The translations under genes were made by a program, and so were the position numbers. DNA of 64,000 nucleotides. Origin: Streptomyces mirabilis. GTDB taxonomy: Bacteria > Actinomycetota > Actinomycetes > Streptomycetales > Streptomycetaceae. The stretch is taken from contig NZ_CP074102.1 in assembly GCF_018310535.1 (NCBI RefSeq), positions 1,798,001 to 1,862,000 of the forward strand, given 5' to 3'. Below are positions 1-8,048 of this stretch, one piece after another. A model generated the notes under the pieces. The model had not been told where the DNA came from and did no database searches. It was given only the letters and a program-made list of their open reading frames with translations. Numbering within the stretch: position 1 is the first letter of the stretch; every line of letters starts with the position of its first letter.

Positions 1-53
1 AGGGCGCCCGCGACGAGGGCGGTGACGGTGGCGAGGAGTGCGGTACGGCGCAT
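1..53 (-). CDS. Putative secreted protein, 5' end only
   Basis: Only the first 17 codons lie inside the window; the gene runs off the left edge. They read MRRTALLATVTALVAGA, a positively charged start followed by a hydrophobic stretch, which is the beginning of a Sec signal peptide. A promoter with good -35 and -10 boxes and a terminator for the preceding operon lie upstream in the right order, which supports a real gene. The function of the mature protein cannot be seen. Confidence 0.6.
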   Translation of the reverse strand, partial: MRRTALLATVTALVAGA

Positions 54-88
54 GGTGGGGGGCCATCCGTTCTCGTATGTGAACGATG

Positions 89-112
89 AACGCCTGTATG
101 AACATAGGCGTT
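89..112. promoter_or_regulatory. 7-bp inverted repeat in the leader of the secreted-protein gene
   Basis: The arms AACGCCT and AGGCGTT are separated by 10 bases. The repeat lies just downstream of the predicted transcription start and about 35 bases before the ATG. It could be an operator or a leader hairpin. The regulator is unknown. Confidence 0.35.
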
Positions 113-120
113 GGGCCGAG

Positions 121-149
121 ACCATAGGTACAGACCAACTGTCCGTCAA
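121..149 (-). promoter_or_regulatory. Predicted vegetative (HrdB-type) promoter
   Basis: On the minus strand TTGACG (positions 149-144) and TATGGT (126-121) are separated by exactly 17 bases, close to the primary sigma consensus. It would drive the secreted-protein gene starting at 53, with a leader of roughly 60 nucleotides. Confidence 0.6.
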
Positions 150-164
150 GGGATTGCACACGCG

Positions 165-198
165 AAAGGGCCGCACCCGTCGAGGGGTGCGGCCCTTT
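165..198. terminator. Intrinsic terminator after the dut/DUF3710 operon
   Basis: A perfect 14-bp inverted repeat (AAAGGGCCGCACCC / GGGTGCGGCCCTTT) with a 6-base loop lies 46 bases downstream of the DUF3710 stop and separates that operon from the next promoter. Confidence 0.8.
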
Positions 199-244
199 GA
201 AGCCGTATGGCCGTTCTGCCCTCGGAGCGTCCGCCGGCCAGGCC

Positions 245-1006
245 CTAGCGGACCTCGGTGATCTCCGGTCCGCGCTGCAGCTGTCCCATGCCTCCGGAGA
301 AGCGGGAACCGCTCTGCTCCTCCTGCTGGACACCCTCGGGCACCATCTGCGCGTCGTTCGGCAGCTTCAGGACGATCGGGTCGCGCGGGGCCATCGGACC
401 CTCACCGCGTACGACGACCGTGTCCCGGAAGATCTGCTCCAGCAGGCCCGCGGCCTGCGGCTGCACGGCGCCCTGCCCGGAGATCACTCCGCGCAGGAAC
501 CAGCGGGGGCCGTCCACGCCGACGAACCGCACGACCTGGAAACCACCCGTGCCGTCCGGCAGCTGCACCGGCACCTGCGCCCGCAGCTCCCAGCCCAGGG
601 GGCCCTCGACCTCGTCGATGACACCGCCCTGCTGGGTGATGCCGGAGGCGATCTCTTCGCGCACCTCGCCCCAGATGCCCTCACGCTTGGGAGCGGCGAA
701 GGCCTGCAGCTGGATGGCGCTGTCCTTGAGGACGACGGTGGCCGCGACGATCGCGTCGCCCGCGACCTCGACCCGCAGCTCCATGCCGTCGACTCCGGGC
801 ACGAAGAGACCACCCAGGTCCACGCGGCCCTCGGCGGGGTCCCGCACCTCCGAGTCGTCCCAGGGTCCGTCGGGCCGCGGCTCCGGCTCGAGCCTCACGC
901 GCTCCCGGTCCGCCTCGTCCGCCTCAGTGTCGACACTGTCGACGACCTGCTCGGCCTCGCCCGCCGCGTCCTCGGCGGCACTGCCCTTCTTGCGACGTCC
1001 GAACAC
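245..1006 (-). CDS. DUF3710 family protein
   Basis: A 253-residue acidic protein of the actinobacterial DUF3710 family; function unknown. The N-terminus reads MFGRRKKGSAAEDAAGEAEQ, typical of the family, followed by a Glu/Asp-rich linker of about 60 residues and then the conserved domain. I chose the GTG at 1006 because GGAAGGA lies just upstream and because it follows the dut stop at once, although the open frame continues further upstream. It is the last gene of a thioesterase-dut-DUF3710 operon and is followed by a strong terminator. No membrane segment or catalytic motif is visible. Confidence 0.88.
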   Translation of the reverse strand: MFGRRKKGSAAEDAAGEAEQVVDSVDTEADEADRERVRLEPEPRPDGPWDDSEVRDPAEGRVDLGGLFVPGVDGMELRVEVAGDAIVAATVVLKDSAIQLQAFAAPKREGIWGEVREEIASGITQQGGVIDEVEGPLGWELRAQVPVQLPDGTGGFQVVRFVGVDGPRWFLRGVISGQGAVQPQAAGLLEQIFRDTVVVRGEGPMAPRDPIVLKLPNDAQMVPEGVQQEEQSGSRFSGGMGQLQRGPEITEVR

Positions 1007-1007
1007 G

Positions 1008-1532
1008 TCACTGTCCTTCCCGGTCGGATACGACCGAAGCGTATCGATTCCCACCCGTTGTGCCGCCCACGGCGGCATGACCGCCGGTGGACCCGAAGCC
1101 CCCTGCGGCCCGCGCCGAGTCGGGAAGTTCCGCGACCTCCTGGAAGCGGACCTTCTCGACCTGCTGGACGACCAGTTGAGCAATCCGGTCGAAGCGCTCG
1201 AACCGCACCGACTCGTGCGGGTCGAGATTCACCACGATCACCTTGATCTCCCCACGGTACCCGGCATCAACCGTCCCCGGGGCATTCACCAGGGCGACAC
1301 CGCAGCGGGCGGCGAGCCCGGAACGCGGGTGCACGAAGGCCGCGTACCCCTCGGGCAGCGCGATGGACACACCCGTGGGCAGTACGGCGCGTTCGCCCGG
1401 CTTCAGTTCACGGCTCTCGGTGGTGCGCAGATCGGCTCCCGCGTCACCGGGCTGCGCGTACTCGGGAAGCGGTACGTCCGGGTCGACGCGGCGGATCAGC
1501 ACGGCGAGTTCTTGACGGGGCTCGCGGGTCAC
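1008..1532 (-). CDS. dut: Deoxyuridine 5'-triphosphate nucleotidohydrolase (dUTPase)
   Basis: This enzyme hydrolyses dUTP to dUMP and pyrophosphate in the cytoplasm, keeping uracil out of DNA and feeding dTMP synthesis. The 174-residue protein shows the trimeric dUTPase motifs in order: AQPGDAGADL, PRSGLAARCGV, NAPGTVDAGYRGEI with the catalytic Asp, the FDRIAQLVV strand, and the C-terminal GGFGSTGGH motif that closes over the nucleotide. The start is GTG at 1532, overlapping the stop of the upstream thioesterase (GTGA), which implies translational coupling. The open frame extends much further upstream, but only this start fits family length and spacing. Confidence 0.95.
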   Translation of the reverse strand: MTREPRQELAVLIRRVDPDVPLPEYAQPGDAGADLRTTESRELKPGERAVLPTGVSIALPEGYAAFVHPRSGLAARCGVALVNAPGTVDAGYRGEIKVIVVNLDPHESVRFERFDRIAQLVVQQVEKVRFQEVAELPDSARAAGGFGSTGGHAAVGGTTGGNRYASVVSDREGQ

Positions 1533-2113
1533 GGGTTCACCTCGAAGGCACGGACACGGCGGATCTGGTCCGGTTCGTTCATGGCGGCCCGGATCTCCTC
1601 CGGGCGGCCGTTGTCGATGAAGTGGTCGACCTTGACCTCGACGAAGAGGGCGTCCGCGCGAACGGCGACGGGCCCGTCGGGGCCACCGATCCGCCCGGTG
1701 GCGGTCGAGTAGATCTTGCGGCCGGCCACCGCCGTGACCTCGGCCTCCAGGTACAGCACCGTGTCCACGGGGACGGGCAGCACGAAGTCGGTCTCCAGGC
1801 GGCCGGTGACCGCGATGGTGCGCAGCAGCCAGTTCAGCGAGCCGAGCGTCTCGTCGAGGGCGGTGGCGAGCACTCCGCCGTGGGCGAGCCCCGGGGCGCC
1901 CTGGTGGGCAGGCCGTACCGTGAACTCCGCCGTGACGGTGACGCCCTCTCCTGCGCGGGCCTCCAGGTGCAGTCCGTGCGACTGGTCCCCGCCACACCCG
2001 AAACACTGTTCGTAGTGGGCGCCGAGGAGCTCGCCGGGGGCGGGCGCGTCGGGATGCCGCACCGGCGCGACGGCATCGGCGGAAGGCTTCAGAGCTGCGG
2101 AAGTACGACTCAC
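1529..2113 (-). CDS. PaaI-type hotdog thioesterase family protein
   Basis: A 194-residue hotdog-fold protein that probably hydrolyses an acyl-CoA thioester; the substrate is unknown. The N-terminal part carries the CFGCG motif common in actinobacterial members, and the core shows the helix motif HGGVLATALDETLG, where the Asp and neighbouring residues form the usual thioesterase site. I used the GTG start VSRTSAALKP at 2113; an ATG about 57 bases upstream would run into the divergent gene at 2172. It is the first gene of the operon with dut and DUF3710. The link to dUTP metabolism may be positional only. Confidence 0.82.
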   Translation of the reverse strand: MSRTSAALKPSADAVAPVRHPDAPAPGELLGAHYEQCFGCGGDQSHGLHLEARAGEGVTVTAEFTVRPAHQGAPGLAHGGVLATALDETLGSLNWLLRTIAVTGRLETDFVLPVPVDTVLYLEAEVTAVAGRKIYSTATGRIGGPDGPVAVRADALFVEVKVDHFIDNGRPEEIRAAMNEPDQIRRVRAFEVNP

Positions 2114-2171
2114 AGCCGCAGACCTTACCCGCGCGTCCACCAAGTCTTCGCACCGTGCCAAGCTTGGCTTC

Positions 2172-2633
2172 ATGCAGCTCTCCGCCTCCCCGTACGAAGA
2201 ACGCCTCACCGCCCCCCGCAGCTGGTGGGCGATCTGCTTCCTTGTCGGGATAGCGATGGCCCTGGTCTTCCTCCCCTTCGGCACGCTGCCGCTGCTGGGC
2301 GCGCTGGTCGGCGGCACCGCGGTCTCGGCTGTCGTGGCGAGCGCGTACGGGTCGATCCGCATCCGGGTCGTCGGTGACTCCCTGATCGCGGGCGAGGCGA
2401 AGATCCCGGTCGCGGCCCTGGGCGACGCGGAGATCATGGACCAGGAGGAGGCGCGCGCCTGGCGCACGTACAAGGCGGACCCGCGCGCCTTCATGCTCCT
2501 GCGGGCGTACATCCCCACGGCCCTCCGCGTCCAGGTCACCGACCCGGCCGACCCCACGCCGTACCTGTACCTGTCGACGAGGGAGCCGGAGCGCCTGATC
2601 GCGGCGCTCGAGGCGGCTCGGGCCGCGGCGTAG
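2172..2633 (+). CDS. DUF3093 family membrane protein
   Basis: A 153-residue protein of the actinobacterial DUF3093 family. It has two closely spaced hydrophobic segments near the N-terminus (about residues 18-36 and 40-57), followed by a cytoplasmic domain rich in beta strands ending in REPERLIAALEAARAAA. Function is unknown. It is transcribed divergently from the thioesterase-dut operon with about 58 bases between starts, so the promoters must overlap. Confidence 0.85.
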   Translation: MQLSASPYEERLTAPRSWWAICFLVGIAMALVFLPFGTLPLLGALVGGTAVSAVVASAYGSIRIRVVGDSLIAGEAKIPVAALGDAEIMDQEEARAWRTYKADPRAFMLLRAYIPTALRVQVTDPADPTPYLYLSTREPERLIAALEAARAAA

Positions 2634-2915
2634 GGCCTCCGGAATCAGAGGCGCGGCTTCGGGGGACAACTTCGGGGCGCGGCTCCGGAGCGCGGCCCGG
2701 GGAACGGTCCCTCTACGAAAGTGCCACCTGCGACGAAGGCGCGCCCCGAACCACCACGGCGCGCGACGGTGCGCCTTCGCGTAGCGGTTACCCACCGGCG
2801 CACACCGCTCCACGGACAGTGCGCCTCCGCACCCAGTGCTCCCGGCCCACCACGAGCCGGTGCCCCCGCCCGACCGCTCATCTCAACTCGGCGGGCGGCC
2901 GGTGTCAGGCGGGGC

Positions 2916-3887
2916 TCAGTGCCCCAGTTCCTTGGGGATCTCCCCCATCCGCAGGGGATCCGCCGGCTTCTCCAGGGGCGGCAGCTCCGCGAGCGCGTCC
3001 CACGGCACCTGGGACTTGCGCAGGTCCTTGCGGATACGTGCCGCCAGGCGCTTGGTGTCCCGGCGGTTCATGACCGCCCCCACCGCAGCGCCCACCATGA
3101 ACGGCATCAGGTTCGGCAGATCCCGGACCATGCGTTTCATGATCTGCTGGCGCAGCTCACGCTTCATCTGGCCGCCCAAAGCGGCGTTGATCGTCGACGG
3201 TTTGGTCACGTCGATCCCGCGCTCGGAGGACCAGGAGTTCAGATACCCCGTACTGCGCTGTTTGAGATTGCCCGGCGGCCGCAGGCCGTAGACCTCATGA
3301 AGCTCGGCGATGAGCTTCAACTCGATCGCGGCGACGCCGGTGATCTCGGCGGCGAGCTCGGTCGGCATCGCGGGCGGCACCGGCAGCATCGCGGCAGCAC
3401 CGATCCCGGCGCCCACCGTGGACGTCGCATTGGCCGCACCCGCGACGAGCTTGTCCGCGAGCTGTTCGGGGGTGAGTCCCGGGAACTGCCTGCGGAGGCT
3501 CGCGAGGTCCCGTACGGGAACGCGCGGCGCGATCTCGATGATCCGGTCGGCGAGGTGGGACAGGCCCGCCTTGGCCCTGCTGCCGCCCTTCTGGACGCCC
3601 TTTCTCACCCCGTCCCGAATGCCGGCCGCACGGCGGCCGGTGGCGGGGACGGCGACGTCCGCCGGAACCGACTCGTCGGACGGTTCCGGATCGTCGGCCG
3701 GCATCACCTCGCCGGCCCGCGCAAAAGCGCCTGTAGGCGCTGTGGCGGGCGCCCGCTCGAGCGAGGCTGATCCTGGTCGGGAAGAGCCCCGCTCGTCGTC
3801 ACGCACGCCTTCAGGGCCGTCTGAGGGCCCTTCGTCCGCTGCCCGTGAAGGGAAGCGGCGCTTCCAAGGTGGGGTCGAGCCAGTCAC
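2916..3887 (-). CDS. Conserved hypothetical protein (possibly EcsC-like)
   Basis: A 323-residue protein I cannot assign firmly. The first 110 residues are low-complexity, charged and Pro/Ser-rich. The rest is an alpha-helical domain with a small-residue hydrophobic stretch (about residues 155-175, VGAGIGAAAMLPVPPAMP) and a second one (about 265-280, LMPFMVGAAVGAVMN). This pattern resembles the EcsC family, but I hold that at low confidence. The GTG start at 3887 lies 13 bases after the DUF4193 stop, so the two genes are probably co-transcribed. A start further inside, after the low-complexity part, is possible. Confidence 0.7.
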   Translation of the reverse strand: MTGSTPPWKRRFPSRAADEGPSDGPEGVRDDERGSSRPGSASLERAPATAPTGAFARAGEVMPADDPEPSDESVPADVAVPATGRRAAGIRDGVRKGVQKGGSRAKAGLSHLADRIIEIAPRVPVRDLASLRRQFPGLTPEQLADKLVAGAANATSTVGAGIGAAAMLPVPPAMPTELAAEITGVAAIELKLIAELHEVYGLRPPGNLKQRSTGYLNSWSSERGIDVTKPSTINAALGGQMKRELRQQIMKRMVRDLPNLMPFMVGAAVGAVMNRRDTKRLAARIRKDLRKSQVPWDALAELPPLEKPADPLRMGEIPKELGH

Positions 3888-3900
3888 GGCCGACCCTGCC

Positions 3901-4197
3901 TCAGTCGCAGTCGCGGCAGATCGGCTGACCGTTCTTCTCGCGGGCCAGCTGGCTGCGGTGGTGCACCAGGAAGCAGCTCATGCAAGTGAACTCGTCCTGC
4001 TGCTTGGGCAGCACCCGGACGGCCAGCTCCTCGTTCGAGAGGTCGGCTCCGGGCAGCTCCAGGCCTTCTGCGGCCTCGAACTCGTCTACGTCGACCGACG
4101 ACGTCGACTTGTCGTTCCGGCGAGCCTTCAGTTCTTCAAGGCTGTCCGAGTCGACGTCGTCGTCGGTCTTGCGTGGGGTGTCGTAATCCGTTGCCAT
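3901..4197 (-). CDS. DUF4193 family zinc-ribbon-like protein
   Basis: A 98-residue acidic protein of the DUF4193 family, common in actinobacteria. The C-terminal half carries two cysteine pairs, FTCMSCFLVHH and ICRDCD, that look like a zinc ribbon; the N-terminal half (MATDYDTPRKTDDDVDSDSL) is very acidic. No function is established. It lies upstream of the EcsC-like gene and downstream of cutS on the same strand, but a 390-base gap to cutS suggests its own promoter. Confidence 0.9.
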   Translation of the reverse strand: MATDYDTPRKTDDDVDSDSLEELKARRNDKSTSSVDVDEFEAAEGLELPGADLSNEELAVRVLPKQQDEFTCMSCFLVHHRSQLAREKNGQPICRDCD

Positions 4198-4589
4198 GTC
4201 GCTCTCCCCCTCTGGGTGTCTGCGGTGTCTCAGCGCACGTAACGCGTGAGAGGCCGGACTTGTGCCCGACCTGAGGCGGAGATTTTGCCTCACATCAAGG
4301 TCTGTTACTCAATCGACACCCAACCGGACTCCTCATGAGTGATCGGCTTGGATGGCGATGCGGACCGTACACGGTCCGAAGGGCCCACTTCAAAGGCGTC
4401 CCACCGTGTACTTCCCGTGATCTAGACCCCCGAAAACCCGGATTTTCCCGGCTTTACGGCAGCCTGCGTGACCACGGAGAGTAGATGGCCAGATATTCGC
4501 CCTTGTGATCGATCACACACGAGCCTCCCAGATGGGCGACCAGAAGATTCCGCGCAAAGCGAACATCGTCGCGTGTCCGGGACATGTTC
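4198..4589. other. Intergenic region between cutS and the DUF4193 gene
   Basis: No gene is evident in these 392 bases. The region must hold the end of the cutRS transcript and the promoter of the DUF4193 gene. The one clear element is a near-perfect palindrome at 4361-4378 (CGGACCGT / ACGGTCCG around a 2-base centre). I could not place a convincing sigma-factor promoter. Confidence 0.6.
4361..4378. promoter_or_regulatory. 18-bp palindrome, candidate operator
   Basis: Arms CGGACCGT and ACGGTCCG surround a 2-base centre. There is no T tract, so a protein-binding site for the DUF4193 promoter is more likely than a terminator. Confidence 0.35.
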
Positions 4590-5837
4590 TCAGATAGGCA
4601 GGGTGACGCGCATCACGAGTCCACCCCCCTCGCGCGGCTCTGCCGCGATATGGCCCCCGTGTGCGCGGGCCACCGACCGGGCGATGGAAAGGCCTAGACC
4701 CACGCCCTTGTCGCTGCCCGTGCGCTCCGTGCGCAGCCGCCGGAAAGGCTCAAAAAGATTGTCGATCTCGTACGCGGGAACCACCGGACCCGTGTTCGTG
4801 ACCACCAGTACCGCCTGCCCGTGCTGGACCTGCGTCGTGACCTCGACCCAGCCGTCCTCCGGCACGTTGTACCGCACCGCGTTCTGGACGAGGTTCAGGG
4901 CGATCCGCTCCAGCAGGACGCCGTTGCCCTGGACGACCGCCGCGGCGCGCTCCCCTCGGATCGCCACCCCCTTGGCCGCGGCCTCGGCGTGCACCTGGTC
5001 GACGGCCTGTGTGGCGACCTCGGCGAGGTCCACGGGCTTGCGCTCGACGATCTGGTTGTCGCTGCGGGCGAGCAGCAGCAGGCCCTCGACGAGCTGCTCG
5101 CTGCGCTCGTTGGTCGCGAGCAGTGTCTTGCCCAGCTGCTGGAGCTCCACCGGGGCTCCAGGGTCGGACAGGTGTACTTCGAGGAGCGTGCGGTTGATCG
5201 CGAGCGGGGTGCGCAGTTCGTGCGAGGCGTTGCCGACGAACCGCTGCTGGGCGGTGAAGGCCCGCTGCAGCCGCTCCAGCATGTCGTCGAAGGTGTCCGC
5301 CAGCTCCTTCAGCTCGTCGTCGGGGCCGTCCAGCTCGATCCGCCGGGACAGGTCCGAACCCGCCACCGCGCGCGCGGTGCGGGTGATCCGGCCGAGCGGC
5401 GACAGGACGCGGCCTGCCATCGCGTAGCCGAAGGCGAAGGCGATGATCGCGAGGCCGAGCAGGGCGAGCAGGGAGCGGCTGAGCAGGTCGTCCAGGGCCG
5501 TCTGACGCTGGTGGTCGATGCAGTTGCTGATCGCGACGTTGAACTCGTCGAGTGACAGGTTGCCCGCCTGGACGGCGGGGCAGTTGTCGCTGCTCACCTT
5601 GATCGCCGTACCGCTGACGATCTTGAAGAGCGGCTCGGCACCCGTGTTCAGCGCCTGCGCCGCGAGCAAATAGATGATCGACAGCAGCATGATGCCGGCG
5701 ATCAGGAACATGCCGCCGTACAGCAGCGTGAGCCGTATGCGGATCGTCGGGCGCAGCCAGGGGAACGGGGGCTCCGCCCTCCTGGGGTCCCACGTGGGCT
5801 TCGGAGGCGCCGTGGGGGGCGCGGGAGTCGTGGCCAC
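4590..5837 (-). CDS. cutS: Sensor histidine kinase CutS
   Basis: Membrane-bound histidine kinase of the cutRS two-component system. The 415 residues show a first membrane segment (about 36-60), a short extracytoplasmic loop with two cysteines (Cys86 and Cys106), a second membrane segment (about 121-141), a HAMP linker, the H-box SHELRTPLA with His206, the N-box NLVQNAVRYN and the G-box GVGLGLSIARS. Published work on Streptomyces CutS, as I recall it, links the two extracellular cysteines to sensing of extracellular thiol/disulfide state; this copy keeps both. The gene follows cutR with 6 bases between them. Identification rests on the neighbourhood and the two-cysteine loop. Confidence 0.9.
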   Translation of the reverse strand: MATTPAPPTAPPKPTWDPRRAEPPFPWLRPTIRIRLTLLYGGMFLIAGIMLLSIIYLLAAQALNTGAEPLFKIVSGTAIKVSSDNCPAVQAGNLSLDEFNVAISNCIDHQRQTALDDLLSRSLLALLGLAIIAFAFGYAMAGRVLSPLGRITRTARAVAGSDLSRRIELDGPDDELKELADTFDDMLERLQRAFTAQQRFVGNASHELRTPLAINRTLLEVHLSDPGAPVELQQLGKTLLATNERSEQLVEGLLLLARSDNQIVERKPVDLAEVATQAVDQVHAEAAAKGVAIRGERAAAVVQGNGVLLERIALNLVQNAVRYNVPEDGWVEVTTQVQHGQAVLVVTNTGPVVPAYEIDNLFEPFRRLRTERTGSDKGVGLGLSIARSVARAHGGHIAAEPREGGGLVMRVTLPI

Positions 5838-5843
5838 CGCGGA

Positions 5844-6497
5844 TCAGATCCGGTAGCCGGAGCCGGGCACGGTGACGATGACCGGAGGTTCCCCGAGCTT
5901 GCGGCGCAAGGTCATGACGGTGACGCGGACGACGTTGGTGAAGGGGTCCGTGTTCTCGTCCCAGGCCTTCTCCAGGAGCTGTTCGGCGGAGACGACGGCG
6001 CCCTCGCTGCGCAGCAGCACCTCCAGGACGGCGAACTCCTTGGGCGCGAGCTGGACCTCCTTGCCGTCGCGGAAGACCTCGCGCCGGTTGGGGTCGAGCT
6101 TGATCCCTGCGCGCTCCAGGACGGGCGGCAGCGGCACACTCGTACGACGCCCGAGAGCACGCACGCGTGCCGTCAGCTCGCTGAACGCGAACGGCTTGGG
6201 GAGGTAGTCGTCGGCGCCGATCTCGAGGCCCTCGACACGGTCGCTGACGTCGCCGGACGCGGTCAGCATCAGCACGCGCGTGGGCATGCCGAGCTCGACG
6301 ATCTTGCGGCAGACGTCGTCGCCGTGCACGAGCGGGAGGTCGCGGTCGAGGACGACCACGTCGTAGTCGTTGACGCCGATGCGCTCCAGGGCGGCCGCAC
6401 CGTCGTACACGACGTCGACGGCCATGGCCTCCCGGCGCAGTCCGGTGGCCACCGCATCGGCGAGCAGCTGCTCGTCCTCGACGACGAGTACGCGCAC
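5844..6497 (-). CDS. cutR: Response regulator CutR (OmpR family)
   Basis: A 217-residue OmpR-type response regulator, the cytoplasmic partner of CutS. The receiver domain starts MRVLVVEDEQ with Asp51 (VVVLDRDLP) as phosphoacceptor and a conserved Thr/Lys pair (MLTASGD, YLPKPF). The C-terminal winged helix ends in RVTVMTLRRKLGEPP and VPGSGYRI. I chose GTG at 6497 because GAGGAAGGA sits about 9 bases upstream and homologues begin there; the open frame continues upstream without coding character. It is the first gene of the cutRS operon. Confidence 0.93.
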   Translation of the reverse strand: MRVLVVEDEQLLADAVATGLRREAMAVDVVYDGAAALERIGVNDYDVVVLDRDLPLVHGDDVCRKIVELGMPTRVLMLTASGDVSDRVEGLEIGADDYLPKPFAFSELTARVRALGRRTSVPLPPVLERAGIKLDPNRREVFRDGKEVQLAPKEFAVLEVLLRSEGAVVSAEQLLEKAWDENTDPFTNVVRVTVMTLRRKLGEPPVIVTVPGSGYRI

Positions 6498-6913
6498 GTC
6501 GCTTGTCCTTCCTCTGTCCACCCGCGTAGCGCCTCTTCGGCACACGCGGGCAGGGGGGTCTGTCACGGGTAAGGCCTCCATCCTGCCCTTTTCGGCCATA
6601 AACCGGCTGTAAGACGGGTGAGAGGCGCCCGGTACGACGGTCTCGGGCCCCGGGAATGCGAGATTTTCTCGTCGGGTTGAGGTTTCCACGGAAGGGAGCG
6701 GGGGGAGGACGGCTTTACACCCCGCGATCACGCTCTGCATGTGGCAAGCCACCTTGTGGTACGTCCAACCGCTTCCGCAGAGCGGACGTGGGTGTCCGGC
6801 ACCGTCGCCGCCCAGCCCGGGCAGCGCTGGGCACCCTCTGGAGACGTGATCGCCCCTTCCCAACGGCACACCCCCGTGCCACCGACCCACGACCCAGGAC
6901 GAGGGGGCGCAGC
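6498..6913. other. Divergent promoter region of cutR and the 57-residue protein
   Basis: These 416 bases lie between divergent starts and hold no convincing gene. A short palindrome (GTGGC-AA-GCCAC, 6741-6752) lies about 160 bases before the small gene. I could not identify a -10/-35 pair with confidence. Confidence 0.5.
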
Positions 6914-7087
6914 ATGGACGCATTCACCGCAGGACTTCTGCAGCGCATAAGGGCGACCGAGTCCGACCTGACGCGGGCTCGCGAAACAGGCGACGACTTC
7001 CTCGCGGAGGTCGAGCAGGCCGAGCTCGAGGACCTGCGCCGCCTTGCCGCCGAGCACGGTGTGGAGGTCGGCGCGTCGCGCGTCTGA
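6914..7087 (+). CDS. Small conserved hypothetical protein
   Basis: A 57-residue acidic protein beginning MDAFTAGLLQRIRATESDLT and predicted to be almost entirely alpha-helical, with charged residues spaced as in a short coiled coil (ARETGDDFLAEVEQAELEDL). The GGACGAGGGGGC stretch upstream of the ATG is a plausible ribosome-binding site and codon use is typical. It stands alone, divergent from cutRS, and is followed by a perfect terminator. Function unknown. Confidence 0.75.
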   Translation: MDAFTAGLLQRIRATESDLTRARETGDDFLAEVEQAELEDLRRLAAEHGVEVGASRV

Positions 7088-7100
7088 GCAGTTCGTACCA

Positions 7101-7141
7101 GAGCGGGGCCCCGGCATCGATCCAGTGCCGGGGCCCCGCTC
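7101..7141. terminator. Strong intrinsic terminator hairpin
   Basis: A perfect 16-bp inverted repeat (GAGCGGGGCCCCGGCA / TGCCGGGGCCCCGCTC) with a 9-base loop starts 13 bases after the stop of the 57-residue gene. It probably also serves the convergent inositol monophosphatase gene. Confidence 0.85.
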
Positions 7142-7224
7142 CGTTGTTGTGCGTACCGAATTCCGTAGTCGCTGTACGCACCGGGAACAGCGAGTGCTGT
7201 ACGTACCGAGAACGGCGGGTGTCG

Positions 7225-8040
7225 TCAGTCGTGCCAGGCGCCGAACTCCTCCAGAAGCCGCTGGAGGGGCTCGAAGACGCCCGGGGAGGCCGCGACCGCC
7301 AGATCGCCCGCGGGGCGCTCTCCGGGGCGTCCACCGGTCAGGGCGCCCGCCTCACGGGCGATCAGGTCGCCGGCCGCGAGGTCCCAGGGGTGCAGACCGC
7401 GCTCGTAGTAGCCGTCGAGGCGGCCCGCGGCGACGTCGCACAGGTCGACGGCCGCCGAACCGCTGCGCCGGATGTCACGCAGCAGGGGGATCAGCCGGTG
7501 GGCGACCTCGGCCTGGTGGACCTTGACCTCGGTCACGTAGTTGAAGCCGGTCGAGACCAGGGCCTGGTCCAGGGGCGGCGACGGGCGGCAGGCCAGCCGG
7601 CGCTCGCCGACCCAGGCCCCGGTGGCCCGGGCGCCCCGGCCGCGCACGGCGCTGTAGGTCTCGCCGCGCATCGGTGCCGCGACGACCCCGACGACGGTCT
7701 CGCCGTTCTGTTCGGCCGCGATGGACACCGCCCAGGTCGGCAGTCCGTAGAGGTAGTTCACCGTGCCGTCGAGCGGGTCGACGACCCAGCGGATGCCGCT
7801 GGTGCCCTCGCTGGAGGCGCCCTCCTCGCCGAGGAAGCCGTCGCGGGGGCGGTGCTGGGAGATCAGGTCGGTGATCAGCTTCTCGGCGGCGATGTCCATC
7901 TCGGTGACGACGTCGATCGGGCTGGACTTGGTGGCGGCGACCGTGAGGTCCGCCGGGCGGCCGTCCCGCAGCAGCTCACCGGCGCGGCGGGCGGCGTCGT
8001 GGGCGAGCTGGAGCAGTTCGGTGTGCAGGGGCTCGATCAA
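7225..8040 (-). CDS. Inositol monophosphatase family protein
   Basis: A 271-residue Mg2+- and Li+-type phosphatase of the IMPase/FIG family that probably dephosphorylates inositol phosphate or a related sugar phosphate. The metal site is intact: FLGEEGAS, then DPLDGTVNYLYG, then HPWDLAAGDLIAREAGA. I chose the TTG at 8040 (MIEPLHTELL) because GGAG lies 7-8 bases upstream and the ferrochelatase stop is 9 bases before it; no ATG fits. It is the second gene of an operon with ferrochelatase. In actinobacteria such enzymes feed phosphatidylinositol or mycothiol synthesis, which is only an inference here. Confidence 0.9.
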   Translation of the reverse strand: MIEPLHTELLQLAHDAARRAGELLRDGRPADLTVAATKSSPIDVVTEMDIAAEKLITDLISQHRPRDGFLGEEGASSEGTSGIRWVVDPLDGTVNYLYGLPTWAVSIAAEQNGETVVGVVAAPMRGETYSAVRGRGARATGAWVGERRLACRPSPPLDQALVSTGFNYVTEVKVHQAEVAHRLIPLLRDIRRSGSAAVDLCDVAAGRLDGYYERGLHPWDLAAGDLIAREAGALTGGRPGERPAGDLAVAASPGVFEPLQRLLEEFGAWHD

Positions 8041-8048
8041 GGGGCTCC

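Noticed and set aside
258..1712. Long plus-strand open frame (484 codons)
   Set aside because: It lies antisense to DUF3710 and dut; its product is Arg/Ser/Pro-rich with no family features. This is a high-GC shadow.
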